Below the pieces are notes generated by a model. The model made no database searches. It was not told the DNA's origin and saw nothing but the letters and a program-made list of their open reading frames with translations. From NCBI RefSeq assembly GCF_034058155.1, contig NZ_CP139148.1, forward strand, positions 4,464,001-4,528,000: DNA of 64,000 bases, written 5' to 3'. This document shows positions 63,451 to 64,000 of the stretch, one piece after another. The DNA comes from Flavobacterium sp. KACC 22761 (GTDB taxonomy: Bacteria; Bacteroidota; Bacteroidia; Flavobacteriales; Flavobacteriaceae). Made by a program: the position numbers and the translations under genes. The first letter of the stretch is position 1, and each line of letters opens with the position of its first letter.

Positions 63451-63849
63451 ATGGAGCTAACCACCCAAATTATCTGGCTTTTTGTTTTAGCTGTTCCAAT
63501 TGCTTGCATCAGTTGGACGGTGACGCATGAAGAAATCTTTAAAGAGCCACGAGAATGGTGTGTCAGACATTCAAAAAATGACAAGACAATTTGGTCACGA
63601 AAAGCATTCTACCTTTTCACTTGTGAATATTGCTTCAGCCACTATGTCACAATTGCATTTTTAGTGCTTTGTGATTATAAACTTTTGTTAAATGACTGGC
63701 GGGGCTACATTTTGGCAGGGTTCTCGCTGGTTTTTATGGCAAATATCTATATGAGCCTTTTTGCTTTATTAAGACAAGCTATAAAAAAAGAAAAAGTAGA
63801 AATTGAAAAAATTGAGAACGAGACAGAAAATGAAAAGCTGTCAAATTAA
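63451..63849 (+). CDS. Small integral membrane protein with a Cys pair
   Basis: The ATG at 63451 (132 residues) is preferred to a TTG two codons upstream. There are three membrane segments (IIWLFVLAVPIACISW, YVTIAFLVLCDYKLLL, YILAGFSLVFMANIYMS) and a C-E-Y-C motif in FTCEYCFSHY, which recalls the DUF1360-type membrane proteins. The C-terminus is a charged coiled-coil-like tail (KKEKVEIEKIENETENEK). It starts 11 bases after the acidic protein, so they are likely co-transcribed. Function unknown. Confidence 0.7.
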   Translation: MELTTQIIWLFVLAVPIACISWTVTHEEIFKEPREWCVRHSKNDKTIWSRKAFYLFTCEYCFSHYVTIAFLVLCDYKLLLNDWRGYILAGFSLVFMANIYMSLFALLRQAIKKEKVEIEKIENETENEKLSN

Positions 63850-63884
63850 ATAGAAATAAAGTTTAACTAAATATAATTATACTC

Positions 63885-64000
63885 ATGGAAAATTTGAATT
63901 TTATAGATCCTTTATTGCACGGAATAACGCCTGCTCCAGCTTCAAAATTATCAACAAAAAACTTAGTTTGCGCTGGACTTGGAGCACTTTTAGTGGGTGC
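63885..64000 (+). CDS. Partial gene at the right edge, product unknown
   Basis: An ATG at 63885 opens a frame that runs off the window: MENLNFIDPLLHGITPAPAS followed by a hydrophobic segment (LVCAGLGALLVG). It may begin a membrane protein. It is 35 bases downstream of the previous small membrane protein gene on the same strand. Only 38 residues are visible, so no family can be given. Confidence 0.5.
   Translation, partial: MENLNFIDPLLHGITPAPASKLSTKNLVCAGLGALLVG

Noticed and set aside
63291..63584. Leftward His/Asn-rich 97-codon open frame
   Set aside because: Its His-rich look comes from reading the Asp/Asn-rich gene on the opposite strand.

Overview
The window is chromosomal DNA from a Bacteroidota bacterium, most likely a Flavobacterium. 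Supporting signs are the AT-rich sequence, promoters of the TTG-(19-20)-TAnnTTTG type, SusC/SusD outer-membrane proteins, a hybrid two-component sensor, many SPII lipoproteins and an rRNA operon ordered 16S-tRNA-Ile(GAT)-tRNA-Ala(TGC)-23S-5S. Nothing in the window looks like a complete phage, IS element or CRISPR array.

Layout. 1-5 kb: the 3' end of an OmpA-family protein, a TPR lipoprotein, a small cupin and an MscS-type channel. 5-11.2 kb: a heavy-metal efflux operon (His-rich small exported protein, RND pump fused to a TolC-like domain, lipoprotein adaptor). 11.3-14.3 kb: a GH2 enzyme preceded by a frameshifted stub that resembles the C-terminus of a GH127/GH146-type arabinofuranosidase. 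15.3-21.1 kb: one rRNA operon on the minus strand, driven by three tandem promoters. 21.1-21.7 kb: non-coding DNA with an imperfect stem-loop and a perfect 20-bp palindrome. 21.7-24 kb: an orphan small gene, a class C serine hydrolase and a 5'-truncated alpha/beta hydrolase.

24-45.4 kb is a polysaccharide utilization locus. It contains a hybrid two-component regulator, two DUF2264 enzymes, GH105, SusC, SusD, GH16, a GH43 with exo-beta-1,3-galactanase-like motifs, a second GH43 and a LacZ-type GH2. This set fits best with type II arabinogalactan (plant arabinogalactan protein). Import would be by SusCD, backbone cleavage by GH16 and GH43, removal of glucuronic-acid side groups by DUF2264 and GH105 enzymes, and release of galactose by GH2. 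The susC and lacZ upstream regions share a CCCC-box arrangement that may be the regulator's operator. The substrate is inferred from gene content.

45.4-64 kb is ordinary accessory and housekeeping DNA: an ElaA-type acetyltransferase; a LysR regulator divergent from a GNAT and an EamA exporter; a seven-gene TetR/TolC/HlyD/ABC exporter operon resembling E. coli cecR-ybhGFSR; DUF2490; a soluble glucose/sorbosone dehydrogenase; a dienelactone hydrolase; a MocR regulator; DUF2024; YggS; a stand-alone AAA ATPase; PncC; and a run of small, probably stress-related genes, one with a poly-A frameshift.

No single locus here is a clearly new type of system. The observations most worth following are the shared PUL operator candidate, the pump-TolC fusion with a signal peptide at its junction, the triple rRNA promoter array, the MITE-like inverted repeat before lacZ and the three decayed or truncated genes.
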